Shown one piece after another: positions 9,436-17,433 of a DNA stretch of 34,328 nt. The number at the start of each line of letters is the position of its first letter. The stretch's first letter is position 1. The translations under genes and the position numbers were made by a program. Source of the stretch: Wenzhouxiangella sp. GTDB taxonomy: Bacteria; Pseudomonadota; Gammaproteobacteria; Xanthomonadales; Wenzhouxiangellaceae. The notes beneath the pieces are model-generated. The model was given only the letters and a program-made list of their open reading frames with translations, had not been told where the DNA came from and did no database searches. The stretch is taken from positions 1 to 34,328 of the forward strand of contig SLJA01000002.1 of NCBI GenBank assembly GCA_007135355.1. The letters are read 5' to 3'.

Positions 9436-10557
9436 ATGAGCGAGAAGAAAACCGCTGCGGGCCTGCGCGGCCAGTCGGCAGGGCAGACGTCGATCTGTAC
9501 CGTTGGTGCCGCTGGAAACAGCCTGCGTTATCGTGGCTATGCTGTTGATGATCTTGCCGAAAATGCCACTTTCACCGAAGTTGCCCACCTGATTCTCAAG
9601 GGCAACCTGCCCAACCGAGACGAACTGGCGACTTATACCGAGCGCCTGAAATCACTGCGTGGTCTGCCGCGGGCGCTCAAGGACGTGCTTGAGCGGATTC
9701 CGGCCGATACCCATCCCATGGACGTCATGCGCACCGGGTGCTCGTTCCTTGGCAATCTTGAGCCGGAGGAGGACTTTTCCCAGCAGCAGGATGTGTCCGA
9801 CCGCTTGCTGGCGGCCTTCCCGTCGATCATCGCCTACTGGTATCGGTACAGTCACGACGGTGTGCGCATTGACGTGGAAACGGACGATGACGGAATTGGC
9901 GGGCATTTTCTGCACTTGCTGCGCGGCGACAAACCGAATGAACTGCACGCCCGGGTCATGGATGTCTCGCTCACCCTGTACGCCGAGCACGAGTTCAATG
10001 CCTCGACTTTCACTGCCCGGGTCTGTGCTTCGACCCTGTCGGACCTCCACTCTTGCGTCACCGGGGCGATCGGTTCGCTCAGAGGACCGCTGCACGGCGG
10101 CGCCAACGAGGCCGCCATGGCCATGTTGGAAGTCTACGGTTCGGCGGAAGAGGCGCGGGAAGACGTGCTGCGCAAGCTGGCCGCCAAGGAAAAGATCATG
10201 GGCTTCGGCCACGCGGTCTATCGTGAAAGAGATCCGCGTAACGCCATCATCCGCGAATGGTCGCGCAAACTGGCGGCCGACGTCGGTGATACCGTATTGT
10301 TCCCGGTTTCTGAAATCGTGGAAAAGACCCTCTGGGAAGAAAAGCGGCTGTTCGCCAACGCCGATTTCTACCACGCCTCGGCCTATCACTTTATGGGGAT
10401 CCCAACGGGTCTGTTCACTCCGATTTTCGTCATGTCCCGAGTCACCGGCTGGTGCGCCCACATCATGGAACAACGGGCCAACAACCGCATCATCCGGCCC
10501 AGCGCCGACTACATTGGACCCGAAGACCGCCCCGTCCCGCCGATTGATCAGCGTTGA
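9436..10557 (+). CDS. prpC: 2-methylcitrate synthase
   Basis: Condenses propionyl-CoA with oxaloacetate to 2-methylcitrate. The 373-residue product has the small type II citrate-synthase layout with all active-site groups: His220 (GPLHGGANEAAM), His259 (MGFGHAVYRERDPR) and Asp310 (NADFYHA), plus His185 in EHEFNAS. The ATG at 9436 lies 4 bp after prpB with AGGAG at 9421-9425; the frame is open back to 9298, but that would overlap prpB extensively, so 9436 is preferred. prpD, acnD and prpF do not follow, so 2-methylcitrate dehydration must be encoded elsewhere. A citrate synthase is the alternative, less likely beside prpB. Confidence 0.93.
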   Translation: MSEKKTAAGLRGQSAGQTSICTVGAAGNSLRYRGYAVDDLAENATFTEVAHLILKGNLPNRDELATYTERLKSLRGLPRALKDVLERIPADTHPMDVMRTGCSFLGNLEPEEDFSQQQDVSDRLLAAFPSIIAYWYRYSHDGVRIDVETDDDGIGGHFLHLLRGDKPNELHARVMDVSLTLYAEHEFNASTFTARVCASTLSDLHSCVTGAIGSLRGPLHGGANEAAMAMLEVYGSAEEAREDVLRKLAAKEKIMGFGHAVYRERDPRNAIIREWSRKLAADVGDTVLFPVSEIVEKTLWEEKRLFANADFYHASAYHFMGIPTGLFTPIFVMSRVTGWCAHIMEQRANNRIIRPSADYIGPEDRPVPPIDQR

Positions 10558-10596
10558 AGCGCCGTCGTTGCTGCCTTTAGGGCCGGGAGGTTTTCT

Positions 10597-10723
10597 AACC
10601 GCAGATGAACGCGGATGAAAAGAAGGGCGTCTGCACCAGGGCGTCAACGTAGACAGCGGACATCAGCGGCTCGCTGGGGTCTTCAGTAGCTTTATCTGCG
10701 TTTATCCGCGTTCATCTGCGGTT
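10597..10723. repeat. Inverted intergenic repeat built of CGCRGATRAA-type decamers
   Basis: The 20-bp arm AACCGCAGATGAACGCGGAT (10597-10616) is exactly complementary to 10704-10723. Each arm is a tandem of 10-bp units: CGCAGATGAA and CGCGGATGAA on the left (10600-10619), and TTTATCTGCG, TTTATCCGCG and TTCATCTGCG on the right (10691-10720). The ~85-bp centre is unrelated. It sits between the convergent prpC and DUF502 genes. Decamer repeats of this kind occur in intergenic regions of many proteobacteria. It could fold as a bidirectional terminator-like hairpin. Confidence 0.75.
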
Positions 10724-10760
10724 TAATTCCATAAGCATAGACACTGGGATTGCTGAACGC

Positions 10761-11360
10761 TCAGCTTCGCCGCGTCATCCCCGCCGTCAGGATCAGCCGA
10801 ACGGCGTCTTCGAACGGCATGTCGACCGGCTCGCACCAGTCCTTGGGTACGAACAGCATGTAGCCGGCAATCTGGTAGCTCAGCGGCAGGTAGACGGCGA
10901 CTTCGCCGTCCTGGCCGAACGGCAGGCTGGAAAAATCCTCGCGGGTGATGAAGCCGAGCAGGGAGTAGCCGGAAGGGTGGCGGACCAGGACCACCTGGTT
11001 GAACTTTTCGCCCTTGTCGCCGGCAAAATATTCGACGAAGTCCTTGGTGGCGCGGAACACCGATTTGACCACCGGCATGCGGTCCAGAATGGCTTCGCCG
11101 AAGTCGATCAACTTGCGGAACAGATAGACCTGGCTGAGCAGGCCGATCAGAATGACCAGCACGATGCCCAGCACCAGCCCCATGCCGCGGATGTAAAAAG
11201 AGTCGGGCAGCACAAACTGGATCATCGAGCCGAACGAATCTTCAGCAATCCCGGCCAGCCAGAACACGATAATCAGGGTCAGCGCGATCGGGATGATCGT
11301 CGCTAGGCCCTTGAGGAACAGCCGCACCAGGGCGGCGAAACGGTGGTCCTCAGAGCTCAT
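10761..11360 (-). CDS. DUF502 family inner-membrane protein
   Basis: A 199-residue protein with the full DUF502 pattern: a basic N-terminus, a transmembrane helix near residues 16-36 (LATIIPIALTLIIVFWLAG), a second near 58-77, then a soluble domain with RMPVVKSVFRATKDFVEYF and a YLPLSYQIAGYMLFVP-like segment near 155-170. The molecular function of the family is not settled. The start overlaps the end of the PspB-like gene by 11 bp, so the two are translationally coupled. prpC converges on it across the decamer repeat. Confidence 0.85.
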   Translation of the reverse strand: MSSEDHRFAALVRLFLKGLATIIPIALTLIIVFWLAGIAEDSFGSMIQFVLPDSFYIRGMGLVLGIVLVILIGLLSQVYLFRKLIDFGEAILDRMPVVKSVFRATKDFVEYFAGDKGEKFNQVVLVRHPSGYSLLGFITREDFSSLPFGQDGEVAVYLPLSYQIAGYMLFVPKDWCEPVDMPFEDAVRLILTAGMTRRS

Positions 11361-11559
11361 CGAACTTGCGTCTCAGCACGTCGCGCTGGTCGGTAACGAT
11401 GCGTTCCAGGGTTTCAACCCGATCGCGCAAATCATCCAGCGTGGCCTGGATGCGCTCGGTGTCTTCGGGCGGGCGGCGACGCGCCTCCAGCCACTTCTTG
11501 GAAATCTCGGTCAGCGCAATAATGGCCATGATGGCGACGGCGGCAGAGAAAACGTTCAT
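11350..11559 (-). CDS. PspB-like small membrane protein
   Basis: A 69-residue protein: an N-terminal transmembrane helix (residues ~4-20), a basic stretch, then an amphipathic coiled coil ending LERIVTDQRDVLRRKFDEL. This is the layout of phage-shock protein B (74 residues in E. coli), including the LERIVTD-like motif. PspB senses envelope stress with PspC and relieves PspA inhibition, but no pspA, pspC or pspF lies nearby, so a different partner is likely. A GGAG lies 7-10 bases before the ATG on the minus strand (11567-11570). The 11-bp overlap with DUF502 suggests they work in the same membrane process. Confidence 0.7.
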   Translation of the reverse strand: MNVFSAAVAIMAIIALTEISKKWLEARRRPPEDTERIQATLDDLRDRVETLERIVTDQRDVLRRKFDEL

Positions 11560-11612
11560 GGTGGGACTCCGATCGTTCCATGGTCTTGGGCCACCTTATT
11601 ATGACGCCGCCG

Positions 11613-12692
11613 TCAGGGCAGTGTTTCAGGGAGACCGGATTCCTCGCCGCGATCGATGGCCAGAGCCTGGTCGGGTTCCACGCTAACCCGTTCCATGAGG
11701 TAGCACAGGCAGTCATTGCGTACCACGAATTCATCCGTGGTCAGCATGGCCGGCATCAGCGGACGGCGGGTCAGAATCTGACCCTTTTCGAGCATAAAGC
11801 AATCTTCAGACAGGTCGTGGCCGTCGTGGCTGCGGGCGCGCAGGAGCAGTTCCGGCTCTGTCGGCACCGATGCCAGGCGGGTACCCGGGGGTAACTCGCG
11901 GAAATTCATCCGATCCAGATCGGCCGGCAGCAGCAGTTGGCTGATCCCGTCGGCGCCGGTAAAACTGAACTCGACTTCTTCGGGGACGGTCACAGTGGCG
12001 AACATGCTGTACAGCTCCAGGTCTTCGGGCGTAGGCATGCTGTCGGGTATTTCACTAAGGCTCAGAATCGCGTCTAGATAAGCCAGGGCATGGTCGCTGC
12101 CGTCAGCCTGACCGGACAATCCGCATTCCAGGGTCAGTGCCGGGCAGAACTCGCCGAAGGCCATAGACTGCACGCCGCGCGGCTCGGTGAAGTAGATCAC
12201 CGTGCGAGAAAAACGGGCAGCCAGGTTGAGCCGGCGTGGCTCGATGCGATTAACGGCCGCGTAATGCGGGTTCAGACCGGTGTTGTTATGAATATCAATG
12301 CTTGCAAATGGTTTTCGCAAACGAACATGCTCGGTGACCTCGGCAAAGATATCGTGCCAGATGGTCGGCACCGAGTCCGACCCCGGCCAGCATCGATTGA
12401 AGTCCGGTTGGTCGGCGAGGTGACGGCGGTTGCGCGCGGCGGCCCGTACGTTGCCGATGAACAGAATCAGGCTGCGCGGCAGTGGATCCCGCTGATAGCG
12501 GCTTTTCAGCAAGCGGCGCACCGCATCCCAGCCGGACACTTCGTTGCCGTGCTGCAGCACGGCAACAAACAGCGGCTGCGGGCGTCGACCGGGCAGGTGG
12601 ATCAGGGTCGGGCCGTCAATGATTTCGTTCAGGCTTGCGGCATCCCGATCAAGCAGGCCGTCGGGCAAATGGTCCAGTATCAGCGGCTTCAT
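11613..12692 (-). CDS. Succinylglutamate desuccinylase/aspartoacylase family zinc deacylase (M14)
   Basis: A 359-residue metal-dependent deacylase. Zinc ligands are visible as HGNE (His48, Glu51) and His135 in SIDIHNNTG; the substrate motif NVRAAARNRRH (81-91) and the likely catalytic Glu189 in LTLECG are also present. A beta-rich C-terminal domain follows. The family removes acyl groups from amino acids (AstE, aspartoacylase) or similar amides. There are no astABCD genes around it and the protein is longer than E. coli AstE (~320), so the substrate is left open. It reads toward the PspB-like/DUF502 pair with a 53-bp gap. Confidence 0.85.
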   Translation of the reverse strand: MKPLILDHLPDGLLDRDAASLNEIIDGPTLIHLPGRRPQPLFVAVLQHGNEVSGWDAVRRLLKSRYQRDPLPRSLILFIGNVRAAARNRRHLADQPDFNRCWPGSDSVPTIWHDIFAEVTEHVRLRKPFASIDIHNNTGLNPHYAAVNRIEPRRLNLAARFSRTVIYFTEPRGVQSMAFGEFCPALTLECGLSGQADGSDHALAYLDAILSLSEIPDSMPTPEDLELYSMFATVTVPEEVEFSFTGADGISQLLLPADLDRMNFRELPPGTRLASVPTEPELLLRARSHDGHDLSEDCFMLEKGQILTRRPLMPAMLTTDEFVVRNDCLCYLMERVSVEPDQALAIDRGEESGLPETLP

Positions 12693-12711
12693 GCGTTATC
12701 CTTTGGGGCCA

Positions 12712-12723
12712 AGCTTATAAGCT
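12712..12723. promoter_or_regulatory. 12-bp palindrome upstream of the M14 gene
   Basis: AGCTTATAAGCT is a perfect palindrome 20 bases before the M14 start, in the 177-bp gap shared with the divergent ABC operon. On the minus strand it includes TATAAG, which could be a -10 box. No -35 box is evident. The rest of the gap (12724-12869) shows nothing I can name. Confidence 0.3.
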
Positions 12724-12869
12724 AACCCAACGTGGCCGGTCTGCGAGTTTTGATGTCTGGATCGGCGATGGCACGAGTACCCAGGAAAGTGCTTGAATGT
12801 CCCTGACGCCATCCCCATCCGACCATCGGAAGCCTTACGGCGCGATGCTTTCACAATGAGTTACCTGAC

Positions 12870-13796
12870 ATGATTCGTGCTCAATCCTTGACCCGGCGTT
12901 ATGGACCGCTGCTGGCGGTGGATAATCTGTCGTTTGAAGTCGAGCCTGGAACCATCCTCGGTTTTCTGGGGCCCAACGGCGCCGGCAAATCCACCACCAT
13001 GAAAATGCTGACCGGTTTTCTTGAACCGACCAGCGGCAGCGCGCAGATCTTCGGTCACGATATCCGAAATGACGGTCTCGCGGCGCGGCGCCGGCTTGGC
13101 TATCTGCCGGAGGGAGCGCCGCTGTATGGGGAGCTCAGCGTCGAACGATTTCTGAGCTTCGTTGCCGAAGCACGCGGATTTCGCGGGGACGAACTGCGTC
13201 GGCGCCGGCACGCTGCCATTGATCGACTGAACCTCGGCGAGGTGGCCGGCCAGACCATAGAAACCCTGTCCAAGGGGTTCAAGCGGCGTGTGGGCATCGC
13301 TCAGGCGATTCTGCACGATCCGCCCGCGTTGATCCTGGATGAGCCCACCGATGGACTCGATCCCAACCAGAAACACGAGGTGCGCAGGTTGATCAGCGAG
13401 ATGTCCAGCGACAAGATCATGATCATTTCCACCCACATTCTCGAAGAAGTCGATGCGCTGTGTACCCGCGCCATGATCATTGCCCGAGGCCGCCTGCTGG
13501 CCGACGATTCGCCGGAAGGCTTGTTAAAGCGTTCACGCTATCACAACGCCGTCACCCTGGTGCTCGACGACCTTCAGGTTGCGGCGTCGCGCCTGGGCGA
13601 ACTTTCCGAGGCCGCGGAGGTTGAAGTCAGGCGCGGCAGGTTGACGATCTTCCCTAGTGGTCGCGGCGACCTGTTTGAGGCGGTAACTCGCGTGGTGCGT
13701 GAATCGGGTTGGCAAGTTTCCCAGATCCAGCTCGAGTCAGGCCGGCTGGACGAGGTTTTCCGCACCGTGACCGGTGCCCCAGAGCGTGCGGCGTGA
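12870..13796 (+). CDS. ABC transporter ATPase, GldA/NosF type
   Basis: A 308-residue ATP-binding subunit. Walker A is GPNGAGKST (34-42), the signature is LSKGFKRRVG (133-142), Walker B is ALILDEPTDGLDP (about 153-165) and the switch histidine is in ISTHILEEV (near 189). A C-terminal extension of ~90 residues is typical of ABC-2 exporters of the CcmA/GldA/NosF kind. The following permease, GldG-like and DUF4340 genes make a four-gene operon. In Bacteroidetes GldA-GldF-GldG support gliding, but homologues are widespread in non-gliders, so the transported substrate is unknown. Confidence 0.92.
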   Translation: MIRAQSLTRRYGPLLAVDNLSFEVEPGTILGFLGPNGAGKSTTMKMLTGFLEPTSGSAQIFGHDIRNDGLAARRRLGYLPEGAPLYGELSVERFLSFVAEARGFRGDELRRRRHAAIDRLNLGEVAGQTIETLSKGFKRRVGIAQAILHDPPALILDEPTDGLDPNQKHEVRRLISEMSSDKIMIISTHILEEVDALCTRAMIIARGRLLADDSPEGLLKRSRYHNAVTLVLDDLQVAASRLGELSEAAEVEVRRGRLTIFPSGRGDLFEAVTRVVRESGWQVSQIQLESGRLDEVFRTVTGAPERAA

Positions 13797-13802
13797 GTCA
13801 AT

Positions 13803-13831
13803 CTGGATGAGTAACGAAGCTGGATGAGTAA
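13803..13831 (+). repeat. Duplicated start region with a six-codon upstream ORF
   Basis: CTGGATGAGTAA occurs at 13803-13814 and again at 13820-13831, a 17-bp step. The first copy opens a six-codon frame (MSNEAG, 13807-13827) whose TGA overlaps the ATG of the permease at 13824. The small frame could couple translation from the ATPase gene to the permease, or it may be a relic of a local duplication. Confidence 0.5.
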
Positions 13832-14558
13832 TTTAAGCGTTGTTCTGAAGCGGGAACTGGCGAGCTACTTTGCCACGCCGGTCGCCTACGTTTTTATCGT
13901 GATCTACCTGATCATGTCGGCTGTTTTCACGTTTTACCTGGGTGGGTTTTTCGAACGCGAGATCGCCGATCTGGAGCCCTTTTTTCGCTTCCACCCCTGG
14001 CTGTACTTGTTCCTGGTGCCGGCCATCGGCATGCGTTTATGGGCTGAAGAGCGCAAATTCGGCACCGTCGAGCTGCTGTTGACCTTACCCATCACCGCGA
14101 CCGAAGCTGTACTGGGGAAGTTTCTGGCTGCCTGGTTGTTCATCGGTCTGGCCTTGGTGCTGACCTTTCCCATCTGGATTACGGTCAACATTCTCGGTGA
14201 CCCGGATAACGGCGTCATTGTGGCGGCCTACCTGGGCAGCTGGTTGATGGCAGGCGGCTTTCTGGCGATCAGTGCCTGCTTGTCGGCCGCCACCCGCACC
14301 CAGGTCGTGGCCTTCATCCTGTCGGTGGTGGTCTGCTTTCTGTTTTTGCTGTCGGGTTTGCCGATGGTGCTGGACTTGTTCCGCGGCTGGTTGCCGCAGG
14401 CGATCATCGACGGGATCGCCAACCTCAGCTTTCTGGTGCACTTTACGTCCATTTCGCGTGGCGTTCTGGATGTTCGCGATCTGCTGTATTTCGTGCTGGT
14501 GATTGGTTTCTGGCTTGCCGCCAACCGAGTTGTGCTGGAACTGAAAAAGGCGGATTGA
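13824..14558 (+). CDS. ABC-2 type permease, GldF-like
   Basis: A 244-residue integral membrane protein with about six helices: near residues 20-40, 54-72, 97-122, 131-152, 163-184 and 221-238. The ABC-2 permease hallmark LWAEERKFGTVELLLTLPI (about residues 73-91) after helix 2 is well conserved. It is the membrane partner of the preceding ATPase and precedes the GldG-like gene by 3 bp. Length matches GldF/NosY-type permeases. Confidence 0.9.
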   Translation: MSNLSVVLKRELASYFATPVAYVFIVIYLIMSAVFTFYLGGFFEREIADLEPFFRFHPWLYLFLVPAIGMRLWAEERKFGTVELLLTLPITATEAVLGKFLAAWLFIGLALVLTFPIWITVNILGDPDNGVIVAAYLGSWLMAGGFLAISACLSAATRTQVVAFILSVVVCFLFLLSGLPMVLDLFRGWLPQAIIDGIANLSFLVHFTSISRGVLDVRDLLYFVLVIGFWLAANRVVLELKKAD

Positions 14559-14561
14559 GCA

Positions 14562-16415
14562 ATGAAAAACTGGTATTCGACAAGCGCGCTCATTTTGCTG
14601 GCCATTCTGTTCCTGGCTCTGACCATGTTGTCCGGCACCTTCCTGACCGGCGCCCGCCTGGATCTGACCCAGCAGCGTCTGTACACCTTGAGTCCCGGCA
14701 CCATCAACCTGTTGCGAGCCATTGATGAGCCGGTGACCATCGAGTTCTTTTTCAGCGAAGGCGCGAGTAGCGAACTGCCCATGGTGCGCAATTTTGCCCG
14801 CCGGGTGCAGGAACTGCTCGACGAGATGGCCCGCCATGCCAATGGCGGGTTGCAAGTGCGACGAATTGACCCGCGTCCGTTCAGTGAAGAAGAGGACAGG
14901 GCGGTGCTCATGGGCCTGCAGGGCGTTCCGGTCGGCGCTGGGGGCGATACGCTCTATCTGGGTCTGGTCGGCACCAACATGATCGACGGTCGCGAGGTCT
15001 TGCCGTTCGTTTCGCCGGCCCGTGAGTCCTTTCTTGAGTATGAGTTGGCCCGCATGATCTATATCCTCAGCCAGCCGTCACGCCCAAGGGTCGGCCTGCT
15101 GTCTGCCTTGCCGATGGACGGTGGAATGGATTTTCAGACGGGCCGGACGCTGGAGCCATGGGCCATTTACGAGGAAATCCAGGAGCTGTTCGAGGTTGAA
15201 ACGATTGACATCGGGGCCGCTGCATTGCCGGAAGACCTGGACGTTCTGGTCCTCGTTCATCCGCGCAACCTGGAGCCGGAGCTGTTGAGCGATATCGAGC
15301 GCTTCATGCTGGCGGGAGGGCGTCTGCTGGCCTTCCTGGATCCGCATGCCGAGGCCGACCCAGGTCCGGACCCGACCGATCCCATGGGCGCGATGACGGC
15401 GGATGTGTACTCCACTCTGGAACCGCTGCTGGAGGCTTGGGGCATCCTGTTTTCCGTTGACGACTTCGTTGTTGACCTCGGGTTGGCCTTGCAGGTCGGG
15501 TTACAACAGGGTCAGCCGCCGGTGCGTCATCCGGCCATTTTGGGTGTGACGGCTGATCACATGAGCCGAGATGACGTTATTACCGGCGAACTGGAGGTCA
15601 TCAATATGGCCTCGGTAGGTTGGTTCGAGCTGCATGAAGACAGTTCGCTGAGCAAGGTTCCGCTGCTGTTCAGTAGCCGCAGTGCCGATCGTCTGGACAC
15701 CGAGCGGCTGCGTTTTCTGTCTGACCCCGGCCTGCTCGCCGATGAGATGGGCGCAACCGGGGAGCGTCACGTCTTCGCGGCACGGTTCAGCGGCGAGGTG
15801 GATGCTGTATTGACTCGCGAGGACCACAACGGGTTGCCGCGCGGCAATATTCAGGCCATATTGGTGGCTGACACCGATTTCCTCAGTGATCGCTTCTGGG
15901 TGCAGCGCCAGCGCTTTTTCGGTACGACGCTACTGGATCCGTTCGCCAATAATGCGGATTTTGTCATCAATGCCATCGACAATCTGCTCGGCAACGCGGA
16001 TTTGATCAGTGTGCGCAGCCGCGGCACTTCATTGCGGCCGTTTACGCTGGTGGATGAACTGCGCCGCTCCGCGGAACAACGACTGCGTGTGACCGAGCAG
16101 CGCCTGGAGGCGGAACTGGCCGAAACCGAACGTCGTCTGGGTGAACTGCAGGAAGCGCGCGGCGATGCCGATCTGGCCGTGTTGACCGCGCAGCAAGAAG
16201 CCGAAATCGATCGTTTCATTGCCCAGCGCGTCGAGCTGCGTCAACAACTGCGCCAGGTGCGGCGCGATCTTGATCGTGACATCGAGGCTCTGGGAACCCG
16301 GGTCAAGGCCATCAATATCGCCCTCATGCCCATCATGGTGACCCTGTTTGCCTTGTGGATGAGTTGGCGCCGGCGGCGCGCTTTCAGGCGGCGCCAGGAT
16401 GGCATGAATCCATGA
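14562..16415 (+). CDS. GldG-like ABC auxiliary protein
   Basis: A 617-residue membrane-anchored extracytoplasmic protein. An N-terminal helix (residues 8-28) is followed by the family motif LTQQRLYTLSPGT (35-47), then the GldG/ABC-auxiliary alpha-beta domain (to about 330) and a second globular part. Residues ~505-580 are strongly charged and predicted coiled coil. A C-terminal transmembrane helix near 581-602 ends in an Arg-rich cytoplasmic tail. The protein thus spans the membrane at both ends with a large loop outside. Its TGA overlaps the next gene's ATG (ATGA). Known homologues work with GldA/GldF ABC systems; the cargo here is unknown. Confidence 0.88.
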   Translation: MKNWYSTSALILLAILFLALTMLSGTFLTGARLDLTQQRLYTLSPGTINLLRAIDEPVTIEFFFSEGASSELPMVRNFARRVQELLDEMARHANGGLQVRRIDPRPFSEEEDRAVLMGLQGVPVGAGGDTLYLGLVGTNMIDGREVLPFVSPARESFLEYELARMIYILSQPSRPRVGLLSALPMDGGMDFQTGRTLEPWAIYEEIQELFEVETIDIGAAALPEDLDVLVLVHPRNLEPELLSDIERFMLAGGRLLAFLDPHAEADPGPDPTDPMGAMTADVYSTLEPLLEAWGILFSVDDFVVDLGLALQVGLQQGQPPVRHPAILGVTADHMSRDDVITGELEVINMASVGWFELHEDSSLSKVPLLFSSRSADRLDTERLRFLSDPGLLADEMGATGERHVFAARFSGEVDAVLTREDHNGLPRGNIQAILVADTDFLSDRFWVQRQRFFGTTLLDPFANNADFVINAIDNLLGNADLISVRSRGTSLRPFTLVDELRRSAEQRLRVTEQRLEAELAETERRLGELQEARGDADLAVLTAQQEAEIDRFIAQRVELRQQLRQVRRDLDRDIEALGTRVKAINIALMPIMVTLFALWMSWRRRRAFRRRQDGMNP

Positions 16416-17425
16416 GCCAGCGTCACATTCTGTTGCTGGGTGTGGCGACTCTGATCGTCATGCTTTTGGCCTTGTTGTTGACCGGTCAGCGTGGCGCGGA
16501 TTCAGCCGCCGAGGGTGAATTGCTGGTCCCCGGCCTGCGCGCTGCGGTCAATGACCTGGCGGCTGTGGATTTGAGGGCGGCGGATGGCGCACTGATCGTA
16601 GCGTTGCGGCGCGGGCCGCGCGGCTGGGTAGTCGAGAATCACGATGCCTACGAGGCGGATTTTCGCCGCGTTCATGACTTTTTGCGTGAGCTGGCCACGG
16701 CGCGTCGCGCCGAAGCCCGCACCGCGCTGCCGGAATGGCATGGTCGATTGGGCCTGGCCGATTTGGGGAGCCCGGAAGCCAGCGGCGTGCTGGTGGAGTT
16801 TCCGGGTAGCGATCTGGCAGCGGTGATTCTGGGCAACCATGACTCGGTGACCGGGACACGTTTTGCCCGTTTGCAGAACGACCAGCGTACCTGGCTCACT
16901 GATCGTCCACTGGTGGTCGCCGAGCAGTCGGTGGACTGGCTGGAACGCAGCGTCATGGACATTCCGGCCGGGGAGCTGGCCGAGGTGACGATCGAGCATG
17001 CCGACGGTGATCGCGTGCGATTGCGCCCGGCCGATGAAAGCGGTGACCAGTGGGTGCTGCTGGACGTTCCCGATGGACGCGAGGCCGGACCGCGCTGGGA
17101 GATCCGCCCCGTGGCCAATGGCCTGGCCAACATCGTTCTGGACGGCGTGAGGCTGCACGTCGGGACAGTGCCGGAGGATGCAGTGCGCTCGACCTATGTA
17201 ACCCGAGATGGCCTGGTGTTTGTTGTTCAGCTGTTCACTGACGCCTATGGGAACTGGGCTCACTTTTCCGTGTCGACCGAGCCCGACGCTGCAGACGAGC
17301 AACACCTGATCGACGCGGCGGCCGTTGATGCCCGTTTGTCGCCCTGGCAATTTGCCCTTAGCCAACGCAAATTCGAGGTCATGACGCAGAGACAGGAAAG
17401 CCTGTTGGCGCCGCCACCGAGTTGA
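16412..17425 (+). CDS. DUF4340 domain protein of the ABC operon
   Basis: A 337-residue protein with an N-terminal membrane anchor (residues ~5-24) and an extracytoplasmic, beta-rich DUF4340 region. DUF4340 genes commonly follow GldG-like genes, as here. The ATG at 16412 overlaps the GldG stop by 4 bp, so it is preferred to the in-frame codon at 16355 inside that gene. It is the last gene of the operon and converges on oxyR, leaving only 8 bp between the two stops. The molecular function of the domain is not known. Confidence 0.82.
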   Translation: MSQRHILLLGVATLIVMLLALLLTGQRGADSAAEGELLVPGLRAAVNDLAAVDLRAADGALIVALRRGPRGWVVENHDAYEADFRRVHDFLRELATARRAEARTALPEWHGRLGLADLGSPEASGVLVEFPGSDLAAVILGNHDSVTGTRFARLQNDQRTWLTDRPLVVAEQSVDWLERSVMDIPAGELAEVTIEHADGDRVRLRPADESGDQWVLLDVPDGREAGPRWEIRPVANGLANIVLDGVRLHVGTVPEDAVRSTYVTRDGLVFVVQLFTDAYGNWAHFSVSTEPDAADEQHLIDAAAVDARLSPWQFALSQRKFEVMTQRQESLLAPPPS

Positions 17426-17433
17426 CGCGTCGT

